From PALSA-894 sp963734185 (lineage in GTDB: Bacteria > Pseudomonadota > Alphaproteobacteria > Rhizobiales > Xanthobacteraceae), in NCBI GenBank assembly GCA_963734185.1, contig CAVTGA010000001.1:2294001-2358000 (forward strand): a stretch of DNA of 64,000 nt, given 5' to 3'. The position numbers and the translations under genes were made by a program. The notes beneath the pieces are model-generated. The model worked only from the letters and a program-made list of their open reading frames with translations, made no database searches and had not been told where the DNA came from. Below are positions 52,339 to 62,120 of the stretch, piece by piece; position 1 is the stretch's first letter, and each line of letters opens with the position of its first letter.

Positions 52339-53448
52339 TCAACGTTTCGCACAGATGCGGCTGAGAGCGGCCCATTCATCGGGCGCAAGCAGGCCGCCGC
52401 CACCCGACGATGTCGCGGCCGCATTGATGGCGACGACCCGGTCCGCGGCGGCGGGATGCTCGAGCAGGATCTGCATGCCTGGATGGTTGGCGCCGGCGAT
52501 GCGCGTGAGGATCGTGCCGAGCGCGCGCTGATCGCCGCCGATCCTGCCCATCAGTTCGACCGCGTAGCGGTCGGCGGCGGTCTCCACGTCGCGTGAATAG
52601 GAAGATTTGAGCAGGGTCGTCGCGGCGACGACCACCGCGCCGCCGCCGACGAAATCGCCGAGCAGCATGCCGAACAGGAACGATAGGCCGGCGGTCTGCA
52701 GGATCGAACGCATGCCGTCGCGATGCGCGACGTGGCCGACTTCGTGCGCGATCACGCCGGCAAGCTCGTCGGCGCTCCGGGCGCTCTCGATCAAGCCGCC
52801 ATAGACATAGATGATCCCGCCCGGCAGCGTGATCGCATTGGTCTCGGGCTTGCGCGCGACCATGATACGCAGCGGGAACGGCAGCTGCGCGGCCGTTTCG
52901 AGCTGACGCACGAGCTTGGCGAGCGCGGCGCTTGCCTGTGGCTCGCCGCCCTCCGCGCTGCAATCGAACGGAAGGCCGGGCGCGCTGCTCTCGAGCATGC
53001 CGCGGACCTGGGCGTTGACCGCTTCGCCCAGCCAGCGCTCGACGGCGACCGGCACGAGCGGCGCGAGACGGTCGGCCAGCAGCGGCACGCCGAACACGGC
53101 CGCCGCCGCCAGCGACACGACCGCGGCGCAGCTCCAGGCCACCACCCTGGCGCGCGCGCGGCGCTCTGCCGCGCCGCTGCGATCGACCGGCACGGAAGCT
53201 TCATCGATCGCTGCCGCGAGCTCGGGTTCGCGCACCTCCAAACGGGCAAGCCGCGGATTGCCGATGCGGCCGAGGCGCAGCAGGCCGGCCGGCGCGGCGA
53301 GGTGCTCGAGCTGGTCATAACGCCAGTGCTCGCGGACATCGCCTGCGCTGGTCGCGCGGATCACGAGCATGTCGGGAGCGAGCTCGATCGCCACCGTGTG
53401 GCGCGCGCTGGTGATGCCGTCGAAGAAGATGCCCACGCCGGATTTCAT
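52339..53448 (-). CDS. M48-family zinc metallopeptidase, membrane-anchored
   Basis: This 369-aa protein has an N-terminal cytoplasmic-type domain (about 1-95), one membrane helix (about 112-135) and an M48 peptidase domain. The zinc motif is AHEVGHVAHRDG (first His about 235), with the third ligand in ETAADRYAVELM. Such proteases degrade misfolded envelope proteins. It sits in one minus-strand block with DUF1499 and DUF898 genes. Confidence 0.92.
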   Translation of the reverse strand: MKSGVGIFFDGITSARHTVAIELAPDMLVIRATSAGDVREHWRYDQLEHLAAPAGLLRLGRIGNPRLARLEVREPELAAAIDEASVPVDRSGAAERRARARVVAWSCAAVVSLAAAAVFGVPLLADRLAPLVPVAVERWLGEAVNAQVRGMLESSAPGLPFDCSAEGGEPQASAALAKLVRQLETAAQLPFPLRIMVARKPETNAITLPGGIIYVYGGLIESARSADELAGVIAHEVGHVAHRDGMRSILQTAGLSFLFGMLLGDFVGGGAVVVAATTLLKSSYSRDVETAADRYAVELMGRIGGDQRALGTILTRIAGANHPGMQILLEHPAAADRVVAINAAATSSGGGGLLAPDEWAALSRICAKR

Positions 53449-53461
53449 CGCGCGCGGCTCC

Positions 53462-54739
53462 TCACACGCCGCCGACATTGAGCGCATCGGCGAGCCCCTC
53501 GCCGACCGCGGAAGGAGCACCGCCCGCCGCATGCACGCCGTCGAGCGCCTCGGTGCCGGTCAGGGAGAGGGACTCGAAACCGAGCTTCCACAGCCGCAGT
53601 TTCACGGTCGCCTGATAGACGGTCGAGTACGACAGCGCAACGATCACGTAGCTGCCGACGATGATGACCGTCGTCAGCAACTCGGTGAATTTGGATTTGC
53701 CGAACCAGGCGTCGAGCGAGCCGATGACCAGGAGGCCGACAAGCACGGTCGCGCCGAGCCCGAGCGCGAGCACGAGCGCGTACCACAGAAAGCGCATATA
53801 GAGGCCGTAGACGCCGCTCGTCCGCAGCCGCAACTCGACGGTGAGGGCGCCGAAACGCAGACCCGAGAGCCACCAGCGCAGCACCATGGCCTGGAACAGC
53901 GGATAGAGCACGGCGGCGGCGAGCAAGGCCCAGCCGAAGGCGAGCACGACGAGGCCGGCCGCGACATCGACGCGCGCCGTCTCGAGCCGGCCGGAGAGAT
54001 CCTCGCCGCCGCGCTGCGCTGCGCCGAGCACGGCCCAGTCCACAATGCCGATGGCCGCGACGAGGCCGAAGACGAGCGGGCCGATCACCAGCATCCACAT
54101 GACCAGCCCGCGGAAGAACAGCCGCCAGCCCGAGCCGTCGAACCGGCCCTTCAGGTCGCCATAATAGGTATTGCCGAGCTTGAAGCGCTCGAGGCTCGCC
54201 TGCGCGAACGGATAGGCGAGCCCGAGCGACAGCGCGATCATCGCCCACCAGAACAAGGCGCACACCGCGTAGCGCCAGGCCGATCCGGTCTGATGGAAAC
54301 GCAAGCCGCGATAGACCGTGCGGCTCAAACGGTAGCGGCGCGCCCGGTAGACCGCGAACTGGCCGAGCAAGGCCAGCACCGCGAGGGCGCCGACGCCGGC
54401 GATCTGGCCAAGGACTCCCAAGCCGAAGGTCCCGAGGAACAACAACACGTTGATCGGCACCAGCAGCGTGATGGCAATCATGAAGCCGAGCAATAGCTCG
54501 CGCGCCGTACCGACATACTCGATGCCGTCGCCGGCGATCTCGGAATGAACCCAGAGGAAACGGCGCACGTCGGTGACCAGCCAGAAACGATAGATGCCGA
54601 GCGTGACCAGCAGCAGCACCGCTCCGCGCAGGAGCAGCCGCCAGAACGGGCGGTCCTCGCCGGCGAAATGCGCATCGATGCGTTCCGCTGCCGGCGGTTC
54701 GGCCGGCATGGCGGCGGAGGTCGCGTCGACGACGGCCAT
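53462..54739 (-). CDS. DUF898 (YjgN-like) membrane protein
   Basis: The 425-aa protein has about eight hydrophobic helices and the family landmarks DRPFWRLLLRGAVLLLVTLG, YRFWLVTDVRRFLW and LGNTYYGDLKGRFDGSG. Its function is unknown. It lies 13 bp upstream of the M48 gene, so they are likely co-transcribed, and 12 bp downstream of the acyl-CoA ligase. Confidence 0.9.
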   Translation of the reverse strand: MAVVDATSAAMPAEPPAAERIDAHFAGEDRPFWRLLLRGAVLLLVTLGIYRFWLVTDVRRFLWVHSEIAGDGIEYVGTARELLLGFMIAITLLVPINVLLFLGTFGLGVLGQIAGVGALAVLALLGQFAVYRARRYRLSRTVYRGLRFHQTGSAWRYAVCALFWWAMIALSLGLAYPFAQASLERFKLGNTYYGDLKGRFDGSGWRLFFRGLVMWMLVIGPLVFGLVAAIGIVDWAVLGAAQRGGEDLSGRLETARVDVAAGLVVLAFGWALLAAAVLYPLFQAMVLRWWLSGLRFGALTVELRLRTSGVYGLYMRFLWYALVLALGLGATVLVGLLVIGSLDAWFGKSKFTELLTTVIIVGSYVIVALSYSTVYQATVKLRLWKLGFESLSLTGTEALDGVHAAGGAPSAVGEGLADALNVGGV

Positions 54740-54751
54740 TCTGGTGGGTTG

Positions 54752-56392
54752 CTACTCCGCTGCTGCCGCCGTCGGGAGCACGTAGTCCTTGAAGCGCTCG
54801 CGCAACGCCATCTTCTGGATCTTCCCCGTGGCCGTATGCGGGATCTCGTCGACGAACACCACGTCGTCCGGCATCCACCATTTGGCGATCTTGCCCTCCA
54901 GGAAGGCGAGCATCTCGTCGCGCGTCGCCGTCTCACCCTTCTTGAGGATGATGACGAGCAGCGGACGTTCGTCCCATTTTGGATGATGCACGCCGATCAC
55001 GGCGGCTTCCGCCACCTTGGGATGGCCGATCGCGAGGTTCTCCAGGTCGATCGAGGAGATCCATTCGCCGCCGGACTTGATCACGTCCTTGGCGCGGTCG
55101 GTGATCTGCATGGCGCCGTAGGGATCGATGGTGGCCACGTCGCCGGTATCGAAGAAGCCGTCCCGGTCGAGGATCTCGCCGCCCTCGCCCTTGAAATAGG
55201 ACTTCGCCACCGCGGCGCCCTTCACCTTCAGCCGGCCGAATGTCTTGCCGTCCCAGGGGATCTCCTTGTTGGCGTCGTCGACGATCTTCATCTCGACGGT
55301 GAATGGGGCCGAGCCCTGCTTGGCCTTGACGTCGAGGATCGCCTCGCGGTCGAACGCGCCGTAATCGGGCTTGATGGCGCAGATCGAGCCGATCGGGTTC
55401 ATCTCGGTCATGCCCCAGGCATGCGCGACGGTGACGCCGTAGTTCTTCTCGAACTTCTCGATCATGGCGCGCGGGCAGGCCGATCCGCCGATCAGCACGC
55501 GGCGCAAGGTCGAGAGCTTGAGATCGTTCGCCTCCATGTGGGCGAGCAGCATCAGCCACACGGTCGGCACCGCCGCCGTCATGGTCACGCGCTCGCCCTC
55601 GAGCAGTTCGTAGATCGACATGCCGTCGAGCTTCGCGCCGGGAAGGACGAGCTTGCTCCCGGCCATCGGCGCCGAGAACGCGATGGTCCAGCCGTTGGCG
55701 TGGAAGAACGGCACCACCGGCATGATGGTGTCCTGCACCGAGAGATCGAAGGCGTCGGGCGCGACCGCCATCATCGAGTGCAGCACGTTGGAGCGGTGCG
55801 AGTAGACGACGCCCTTGGGATTGCCGGTGGTGCCCGAGGTGTAGCACATGCCGCACGCGGTGTTCTCGTCGAACGAGGCCCAGCGGAAATCGCCGTCGAC
55901 CTCGCCGATCCAGGTCTCGTAGGCGACCGCGTTGCGTAAGGTCGTTTGCGGCATATGCGCGGCGTCGGTGAGCACGACGTAGGTCTTGATGCTCGCCAGC
56001 TTGTCCTGCAGCTTCTCCAACAGCGGCACGAAGGTGAGATCGACGAAGATCAGCCGGTCCTCGGCATGATCGACGATGTAGCTGATCTGCTCAGGGAACA
56101 GGCGCGGATTGATGGTGTGGTACACCGCGCCGACGCCGGTGATGCCGTACCAGGTCTCCAGGTGACGCCAGGTGTTCCAGGCCAGCGTCGCCACGCGGTC
56201 GCCGGGCTTGACCCCTTCGCGCTCGAGCCGCTGCGCCACCTTCAGGGCGCGCTTGCGAACTTCCCCGTAGGTGGTGCGATGGATCGGGCCCTCGACCGAG
56301 CGCGAGACGACCTCGCGGTTGCCGTGCTGGATGGCGGCATGGTCGATGATGCGATGGCAGAGCAGCGGCCAGTCCTGCATCAGTCCGAGCAT
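54752..56392 (-). CDS. Fatty-acid/methylthiopropionate-type acyl-CoA ligase
   Basis: This 546-aa AMP-forming ligase has CYTSGTTGNPKGVVYSH, HAWGMTEMNP, FFDTGDVATID, RAKDVIKSGGEWISS and the catalytic Lys near the end in PHTATGKIQKMALRE. The organisation matches the long-chain fatty-acid and 3-methylthiopropionyl-CoA ligase group. Start ATG 56392 gives the expected length. It activates a carboxylic acid to its CoA thioester in the cytoplasm. Confidence 0.94.
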   Translation of the reverse strand: MLGLMQDWPLLCHRIIDHAAIQHGNREVVSRSVEGPIHRTTYGEVRKRALKVAQRLEREGVKPGDRVATLAWNTWRHLETWYGITGVGAVYHTINPRLFPEQISYIVDHAEDRLIFVDLTFVPLLEKLQDKLASIKTYVVLTDAAHMPQTTLRNAVAYETWIGEVDGDFRWASFDENTACGMCYTSGTTGNPKGVVYSHRSNVLHSMMAVAPDAFDLSVQDTIMPVVPFFHANGWTIAFSAPMAGSKLVLPGAKLDGMSIYELLEGERVTMTAAVPTVWLMLLAHMEANDLKLSTLRRVLIGGSACPRAMIEKFEKNYGVTVAHAWGMTEMNPIGSICAIKPDYGAFDREAILDVKAKQGSAPFTVEMKIVDDANKEIPWDGKTFGRLKVKGAAVAKSYFKGEGGEILDRDGFFDTGDVATIDPYGAMQITDRAKDVIKSGGEWISSIDLENLAIGHPKVAEAAVIGVHHPKWDERPLLVIILKKGETATRDEMLAFLEGKIAKWWMPDDVVFVDEIPHTATGKIQKMALRERFKDYVLPTAAAAE

Positions 56393-56502
56393 CTTGTCCC
56401 TCCGGGGTCTTGCCGATCGTCGACCGCCGCCGGCACGCGGCGGCCGGGTCCATGTTTTACCGGCGGCAAGCTACGACGCAACCGGGTCGAGGGTTTCGGC
56501 CG

Positions 56503-57204
56503 TCAGCGGTGGCCGAGCCAGGCTGGCAGCGCCGAGACTGAAGGCAGCAGCACGTCGGCGTGCGGGGCGAGCGCGCCGGTGCCGGTCGGCCCGGTCAGCA
56601 CCCCGACCGCAACGGCGCCGGCCGCACGGGCGGCGGCGAGGTCATGTACGGTGTCGCCGACCACCGCGATCTCGGCCGGCGGCACCTTTGCCGCCGCCGC
56701 GAAGGCGAGGACGGGACCCGGATCCGGCTTGGCACCGAAGCCGGAATCATAGGCCGCGATGAACCCGAGCAGATCCTCCAGGCCGAGGCGCCGGACCTGC
56801 GCGCGGGTGTTGAGCTCCGCATCATTGGTCATCATTCCGAGCCGGTAGCCGCGGCCGGCAAGTCCGGCCAGCAGCGACTTCGGCTCGCCGATGGCGCTGA
56901 GATGGTCGAGGGTCGACTGGAAGAACAGCCGGTCGATTTCGTCGATGAAATCCGGCGTTGCGGGGCGACCGAGCGCCTGCGCCCAGAGCGCTCCGTAGAC
57001 ATGGGTCGGCTCGATCACCACCGGGGAACCGGGCAGGAAGCGCTGTTCGTCCGGCAGGTACAGGCTGACCGCCACAAGGCGGTCAAAGGCCGCCTGATCG
57101 CCGGCTGCGATCTTGGTGAGCACCGGTAGGGTCGCCGGGCCCCAGGTGCGCTGGAAATCGACCAGGGTGCCGTCCTTGTCGAACAGGATCGCGCGGATCG
57201 GCAT
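56503..57204 (-). CDS. HAD-family phosphatase, Gph-like
   Basis: The 233-aa protein carries the HAD motifs ILFDKDGTLVDF (nucleophile Asp), MMTNDAELN, GAKPDPGPVLAF and VVGDTVHDLAAARAAGA. It fits the phosphoglycolate phosphatase group, acting on small phosphate esters. ATG 57204 directly precedes the first motif. Confidence 0.92.
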   Translation of the reverse strand: MPIRAILFDKDGTLVDFQRTWGPATLPVLTKIAAGDQAAFDRLVAVSLYLPDEQRFLPGSPVVIEPTHVYGALWAQALGRPATPDFIDEIDRLFFQSTLDHLSAIGEPKSLLAGLAGRGYRLGMMTNDAELNTRAQVRRLGLEDLLGFIAAYDSGFGAKPDPGPVLAFAAAAKVPPAEIAVVGDTVHDLAAARAAGAVAVGVLTGPTGTGALAPHADVLLPSVSALPAWLGHR

Positions 57205-57308
57205 CGCTGAGGGGTGCTCGGGCAAATGTGACGCAGTTCGCCGCTTGTGGGCCGGCCCGGCGGCGAGGACCGGATATACACGAATTCCGCGACGGGTGGG
57301 CCGGCCAC

Positions 57309-57383
57309 AGTGTGGCGGTTCAGAAGTCCGCAACACCCTCGCGGCGAGTCCGAATTGCGGACTTCTGAACCTAAGCCACACTG
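57309..57383. repeat. Inverted repeat 1 (AGTGTGGC...GCCACACT)
   Basis: The arms AGTGTGGC-x-GTTCAGAAGTCCGCAA (57309-57332) and TTGCGGACTTCTGAACCTAAGCCACACT (57355-57382) pair over about 24 bases. The loop includes CACCCTCGC. Confidence 0.88.
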
Positions 57384-57397
57384 GAATCAAGAAGTTG

Positions 57398-57472
57398 CTA
57401 GTGTCCTTCGATTCCGAAGTTCGTACGCGAGGGTGCTGCACGACGAGACGAACTTCGGAATTGGGACACTAG
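57398..57472. repeat. Inverted repeat 2 (CTAGTGTCC...GGGACACTAG)
   Basis: The arms at 57398-57424 and 57448-57472 pair over about 25 bases around ATTCCGAAGTTCGT/ACGAACTTCGGAAT. The loop holds GCGAGGGTG, the exact complement of CACCCTCGC in the first repeat. Confidence 0.9.
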
Positions 57473-57511
57473 CCCCACAGATTTGCCCGGTTCCTGCCGC
57501 AAGGCGAGATC

Positions 57512-58333
57512 ATGACCAAAGCCTTCATCGCCGCAATTGCGCTCCTCCTGGCGACGATCGCCGAAGCCGCGGCGCAGGCCATCCCGTTCCCACGCCCGCG
57601 GCCGCGCGGCCCGGAGCTGCAGTTGCCCGCAATCCCGCTGCCCCGCCCACGGCCTGCGTTCGAGCCTTCGCAACCGTCCGCCGCTACGGAGCCGGCCGAG
57701 GCCGTGCCGTCGGCCTGCCTGCTGCGGCTGGCGCCGACGTTCGCCCGGGCGACGGCGGTCCTCAAGCTGTCCGGCCCCAGCGAATGCGGTGCCGAGGACG
57801 TGGTGCAGCTCTCGGCCGTGGTGACACCGGCCGGCGGCCATGTGGCGATCACGCCGCCGGCCACGCTCCGCTGCAACATGGCCGAGGCCGTGGTGCATTG
57901 GGTGCGCGACGACCTGGCGCCTGCGGCCGCAGAGCTTGGCTCGCCGCTCGCGGCCATCGCCAATTTCGCCTCCTACGAGTGCCGCGGACGCAACCGCATC
58001 GTGGGCGCCAAGCTCAGCGAACACGGCAAGGCCAATGCGCTCGATGTGCGCGCCCTCAAGCTCGCCAATGGAACGACCGTGGAACTGACCGACGTCCGGA
58101 TCGCGAAGGACTTACGGGAGAAAGTGCGGTCCGGCACCTGTGCCCGGTTCACGACCGTGCTCGGGCCCGGCTCGGACGGATTTCACGAGAACCACATCCA
58201 TGTCGACCTTGCCGAGCGCCGGCACGGGTTTCGCATGTGCCAATGGGCCGTGCGCGTCCCCGGGGACGACGTTCCGCTGCCGCGCGAGCGGCCGCCGGAA
58301 GCGCCGCCGCGCACGGAAGCCGTGGCGCGGTAG
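57512..58333 (+). CDS. Extensin-like family protein
   Basis: This 273-aa secreted protein has a signal peptide (cleavage near AEAAAQA), a Pro/Arg-rich linker (PFPRPRPRGP, PLPRPRPAF) and an extensin-like C-terminal domain from about residue 70 with NFASYECRGRN, SEHGKANALDVRAL and GFHENHIHVDLAERR. The His/Asp residues of the last motifs resemble D-Ala-D-Ala peptidase metal ligands, so a cell-wall hydrolase role is likely but unproven. Confidence 0.88.
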   Translation: MTKAFIAAIALLLATIAEAAAQAIPFPRPRPRGPELQLPAIPLPRPRPAFEPSQPSAATEPAEAVPSACLLRLAPTFARATAVLKLSGPSECGAEDVVQLSAVVTPAGGHVAITPPATLRCNMAEAVVHWVRDDLAPAAAELGSPLAAIANFASYECRGRNRIVGAKLSEHGKANALDVRALKLANGTTVELTDVRIAKDLREKVRSGTCARFTTVLGPGSDGFHENHIHVDLAERRHGFRMCQWAVRVPGDDVPLPRERPPEAPPRTEAVAR

Positions 58334-58390
58334 CAAAAGCTTTACGATTTGCATGATCGAACAAAGACCGCCGACGAATAAGGATAGTTC

Positions 58391-59161
58391 ATGGACCAGC
58401 GCGTGACTGAGCCCGAAATCGCCGTCGCCGGCGTGGCGCTGCGGCCCTGGGGCTTCTGGGCGACCATTGGCTGGGCGCTCGCGGCGCTGGTGCTGTGGTT
58501 CGGCGCGCAGTTGGCGGTGGTCGTCGCGTTCCTCGCCTGGCGCCACGGCAGCGGCGCGGTGCCCGACCTCGAACGCTTGGCAAACGACGGCTTGCTGCTC
58601 GCGCTCGCCGTCACGGTCGCAACCCCGTTCGCGGTCGCGGTGTTCGTTCTTGCCGCGCGCCTGCGCGGCTGGCGCGCGCGCGACTACCTCGCGCTGCACG
58701 TGCCGGGACCCAAGGAGCTCGTCTTCGGCGTCGGATGCCTGGTCGCGCTGCTCGTCGCCTTCGACATCATCACCTGGCTGCTCGGCCGCGACATCGTCCC
58801 GAGCTTCATGGTGGAAGCCTACAAGTCGGCGCGCGCCGCCAACGCCTTGCCGCTGATGTTCGTCGCCATCGTGGTGATGGCCCCGATCGGCGAGGAGGTC
58901 GCGTTCCGCGCCTTCCTGTTCCGCGGCCTTGCCGCCTCGTGGCTCGGAATCCAGGGAACGCTGGTTCTGACCTCGGCGGCCTGGTCGTTGATGCACGTGC
59001 AGTACGACGCCTTCATCCTGGTGCTGATCTTCGGCATCGGCCTGCTGCTCGGCTGGCTGCGCTGGGCCAGCGGCTCGGCGCTGCTCACGATCATCCTGCA
59101 CATGCTGGCCAACCTCGCCGCCTGCGTACAGGCGGCGATCAAGATCGAGTGGCTGTCCTAA
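58391..59161 (+). CDS. CPBP-family intramembrane protease
   Basis: The 256-aa membrane protein has about seven helices and the CPBP/Rce1 motifs: GEEVAFRAFLFRG (catalytic Glu pair), SLMHVQYD and ILHMLANLAA. These are the expected active-site residues. It follows the extensin-like gene by 57 bp. Its substrate is unknown. Confidence 0.91.
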   Translation: MDQRVTEPEIAVAGVALRPWGFWATIGWALAALVLWFGAQLAVVVAFLAWRHGSGAVPDLERLANDGLLLALAVTVATPFAVAVFVLAARLRGWRARDYLALHVPGPKELVFGVGCLVALLVAFDIITWLLGRDIVPSFMVEAYKSARAANALPLMFVAIVVMAPIGEEVAFRAFLFRGLAASWLGIQGTLVLTSAAWSLMHVQYDAFILVLIFGIGLLLGWLRWASGSALLTIILHMLANLAACVQAAIKIEWLS

Positions 59162-59165
59162 AGTC

Positions 59166-60587
59166 TTAAGGGCCGCGCGGATCGATCGGCGTCGTCCCGC
59201 GCACGCCCAGGATATCCTCCAAGGCCTTGGCGGCGGCGAGGATGCGCGGCTCGCTGCGCGGCGGCCCGGCGATCTGCAGCCCGACCGGCAGGCGCTCGGC
59301 CGTGAACCCGCAGGGCAGCGACAGCGCCGGGCAGCATGACACCGTGATGGCGTAGGCGATCGCCAGCCACTCGACATAGTTCGTGAATTTGTGGCCGTTC
59401 ACCTCGGCGACATAGCGATTCTCGATCGGATATGGCGCCACGACGGTCGCCGGCGTGAGCAGAAGATCGTAGCTCTCGAAGAACTCGAGCATACGTCGTG
59501 CCAGCGCGACGCGCTGATTCTCGGCCCGCTCCATGTCCTCCAAGGTGATCTTCAGTCCCTTCTCGACGTTCCAGATCACCTCGGGCTTGAGCAGATCGCG
59601 GTGCTGACGCAACAGCTTCGCCTTGCGCATGAAGAAATCGTAGGCGCGCAAGGTCTGGAAACACTCGTGCAGTCCGGACAGATCCGGATGCGCCTCCTCG
59701 ACCACGGCGCCGAGCTCGGAAAAGCGTTCGGCGGCCTTGCGGGTGATCGCAGCGACTTCCTTGTCGACAGCCGTGATGCCGAGATCGGTCGACCACGCGA
59801 CGCGCTGCGGCCGCCACGCGGAGCGCGCCGCGGACAGGAACGAGGTTGCGGTCCGCGGAAGCGAAAACGGATCGGCCGGATGCTCGCCGCTCATGGCATC
59901 GAGCAGCAGCGCGACGTCCTCGACGTTGCGCGCCATCGGCCCCTGCTGGCTCAGGTTCATGTCGACCGTGCCGTCGCGCGTGTGCGCGACGCGGCCGATG
60001 CTTGGCCGCAAGCCGACGATGCCGCAGAAGCTCGCCGGATTGCGCAGGCTGCCGCCCATGTCGGAGCCGTGCGCGAGCCAGGCCATGCCGGTCGCAAGCG
60101 CGACCGCCGCGCCGCCGGAGGAGCCGGCGGCCGAGCGCGAGGTGTTCCAGGGATTGAGCGTGCGCCCGAACACCTCGTTGAAAGTGTTGGCGCCGGCGCC
60201 GAATTCCGGCGTGTTGGACATGGCGTAGACGATGCCGCCCTCGGCTTCGAGATGCTCGACCAGGATGTCGGACTTGGCCGGGACCTTGTCGGCGAAGATC
60301 GGCGATCCTTGCGTCGAGCGCACGCCGGCGACATCGATCAGATCCTTGATCGGCACCGGCATGCCGGCAAGCAGGCCGCGTTCGGCGGCGGGCTTATGCA
60401 TCAACGCGTCGGCATGCTTGCGGGCGCGCTCGAAGCACCGCGTGGGCAGCGCGTTGACGGTCTTATCCACAGCCGCGATGCGGCTTTCCAGCGCATCGAG
60501 CAGGTCATGCGGGGTGATCTCGCCGCGCTTGAGCCGGCCGACGATCGTAACGGCGTCGGAGCGGACCAATTCATCAACATTCGCCAT
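59166..60587 (-). CDS. Amidase-signature enzyme
   Basis: The 473-aa protein has the catalytic Lys81 in PIKDLIDVAG, the Ser-rich signature SAAGSSGGAAVALATG and the cis-Ser/nucleophile segment GSDMGGSLRNPASFCG. It hydrolyses an amide, possibly an aryl-acylamide, indole-acetamide or similar. ATG 60587 is preceded by AAGGA about 9 bases away; the longer frame from 60608 lacks such a site. It converges with the CPBP gene with only 4 bp between the ends. Confidence 0.92.
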   Translation of the reverse strand: MANVDELVRSDAVTIVGRLKRGEITPHDLLDALESRIAAVDKTVNALPTRCFERARKHADALMHKPAAERGLLAGMPVPIKDLIDVAGVRSTQGSPIFADKVPAKSDILVEHLEAEGGIVYAMSNTPEFGAGANTFNEVFGRTLNPWNTSRSAAGSSGGAAVALATGMAWLAHGSDMGGSLRNPASFCGIVGLRPSIGRVAHTRDGTVDMNLSQQGPMARNVEDVALLLDAMSGEHPADPFSLPRTATSFLSAARSAWRPQRVAWSTDLGITAVDKEVAAITRKAAERFSELGAVVEEAHPDLSGLHECFQTLRAYDFFMRKAKLLRQHRDLLKPEVIWNVEKGLKITLEDMERAENQRVALARRMLEFFESYDLLLTPATVVAPYPIENRYVAEVNGHKFTNYVEWLAIAYAITVSCCPALSLPCGFTAERLPVGLQIAGPPRSEPRILAAAKALEDILGVRGTTPIDPRGP

Positions 60588-60661
60588 TACAGCTATTCCT
60601 TTCCGCACTTTGACGGCGGCCCCCGCCAGTCCTATACCGGCCGCGAACCGGAGAGACCGCC

Positions 60662-62050
60662 ATGGCCCCGCTCAGCAACCTGCAAATGCGCGCCGTCGAG
60701 ACCCTGATCCATCCCTATACCAACCAGGCGACCCTGCGCGATACCGGTCCGCTCGTGCTCGAGCGCGGCAAGGGCGTCTACGTCTACGACAGCGAGGGCA
60801 AGCCGTATCTGGAAGGCATGGCCGGCCTGTGGTGCACCGCGCTCGGCTACGACAACGAGGAATTGGTCGAGGCGGCGGCCGCGCAGATGCGCAAGCTGCC
60901 GTTCTCGCATCTGTTCACGGCCAAGAGCCACGATCCGGCGATCGAGCTGGCCGAGAAGCTGAAAGAGATCGCGCCGGTGCCGATCTCGAAAGTGTTCTTC
61001 TGCAACTCCGGCTCGGAGGCCAACGACAGCCAGATCAAGCTCGTCTGGTACATGAACAATGCGCTCGGCCGGCCGGCCAAGAAGAAGATCGTGAGCCGCA
61101 TCAAGGCCTATCACGGCGTCACCATCGCGGCCGCCTCGCTCACCGGTCTGCCCAACAACCACATCGATTTCGACCTGCCGATCGCGGGTGTGCTGCACAC
61201 CAGCTGCCCGCACCAGTATCGTTTCGGCAAGGACGGCGAGAGCGAGGAGGAGTTCGCGACGCGGCTTGCGGCGGAGCTGGAGGAGCTGATCCTGCGCGAA
61301 GGCCCCGACACCGTCGCGGCCTTCATCGCCGAGCCGGTGATGGGCGCGGGCGGCGTGCTGATTCCGCCCAAGACCTACTTCGCCAAGATCATGGCGGTGT
61401 GCGCCAAGTACGACGTGTTCATGATCGACGACGAGGTGATCTGCGGCTTCGGCCGGCTCGGCACCGCGTTCGGCTGCCAGGCGCTGGGCTACAAGCCGCA
61501 TTCGATTTCGGTCGCCAAGGCCCTGTCGTCGGCCTACCTGCCGATCGCCGGCGTGATGATTCCGGAAGACATGTACCAGGCGCTGATCGCCGAGAGCCGC
61601 AAGATCGGCACCTTCGGCCACGGTTACACCTATTCGGGCCATCCGGTCGCGGCCGCGGTCGCGGTGAAGACGCTCGAGATCTACAAGCGCGAGAAGGTCT
61701 TCGAGGCCGCGGCGGCGCGCAGCCCGCAGTTCCAGAAGCGGCTTGCCGCGCTCGGCGAGCACCCGCTGGTCGGCCAGGCGCGCGGCATCGGCCTGGTCGG
61801 CGCGCTCGAGCTCGTCGCCGACAAGCCGAGCAAGCGCTCGTTCGACTTCAAGCAGGGGTTGGGGCCGCGCACCGTGCAGTTCGCACAGGACGAGGGCCTG
61901 ATCGTGCGTTTCATCGCCGGCGACATCATCTCGATCTGCCCGCCGCTGGTGATCAAGCCGGCCGAGATCGATGAGCTGTTCGACAAGCTCGGCCGAGCCC
62001 TCGACCGCGCGCTCGACTGGGCCAGACGCGAGCAGCTCCTGGCCGCTTGA
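60662..62050 (+). CDS. Class III PLP aminotransferase
   Basis: This 462-aa enzyme has the N-terminal HPYTNQATLRDTGPLVLERG, VFFCNSGSEANDSQIKL, FIAEPVMGAGGV, DDEVICGFGRLG and the PLP lysine K286 in SVAKALSSAYLPI. The pattern is of omega-amino-acid:pyruvate transaminases. The gene is divergent from the amidase, with 74 bp between starts, and substrates may be linked. Confidence 0.93.
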   Translation: MAPLSNLQMRAVETLIHPYTNQATLRDTGPLVLERGKGVYVYDSEGKPYLEGMAGLWCTALGYDNEELVEAAAAQMRKLPFSHLFTAKSHDPAIELAEKLKEIAPVPISKVFFCNSGSEANDSQIKLVWYMNNALGRPAKKKIVSRIKAYHGVTIAAASLTGLPNNHIDFDLPIAGVLHTSCPHQYRFGKDGESEEEFATRLAAELEELILREGPDTVAAFIAEPVMGAGGVLIPPKTYFAKIMAVCAKYDVFMIDDEVICGFGRLGTAFGCQALGYKPHSISVAKALSSAYLPIAGVMIPEDMYQALIAESRKIGTFGHGYTYSGHPVAAAVAVKTLEIYKREKVFEAAAARSPQFQKRLAALGEHPLVGQARGIGLVGALELVADKPSKRSFDFKQGLGPRTVQFAQDEGLIVRFIAGDIISICPPLVIKPAEIDELFDKLGRALDRALDWARREQLLAA

Positions 62051-62120
62051 TGATGCCGTAAAGGTTCCGTTTACGATTTCCGGCCACGACTGACGCGCAC
62101 GCCAGCGCGGAAAGCAAGCC

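Larger units (their letters stand above)
57205..57511. other. Intergenic region with paired palindromes
   Basis: It holds two large inverted repeats (listed next) and no gene. The last 40 bases before ATG 57512 should carry the promoter-proximal leader, including AAGGCGAG about 8 bases before the ATG. Confidence 0.6.

Noticed and set aside
49376..52531. A 1051-codon plus-strand frame
   Set aside because: It crosses genes on both strands that have clear motifs and has no domain of its own.
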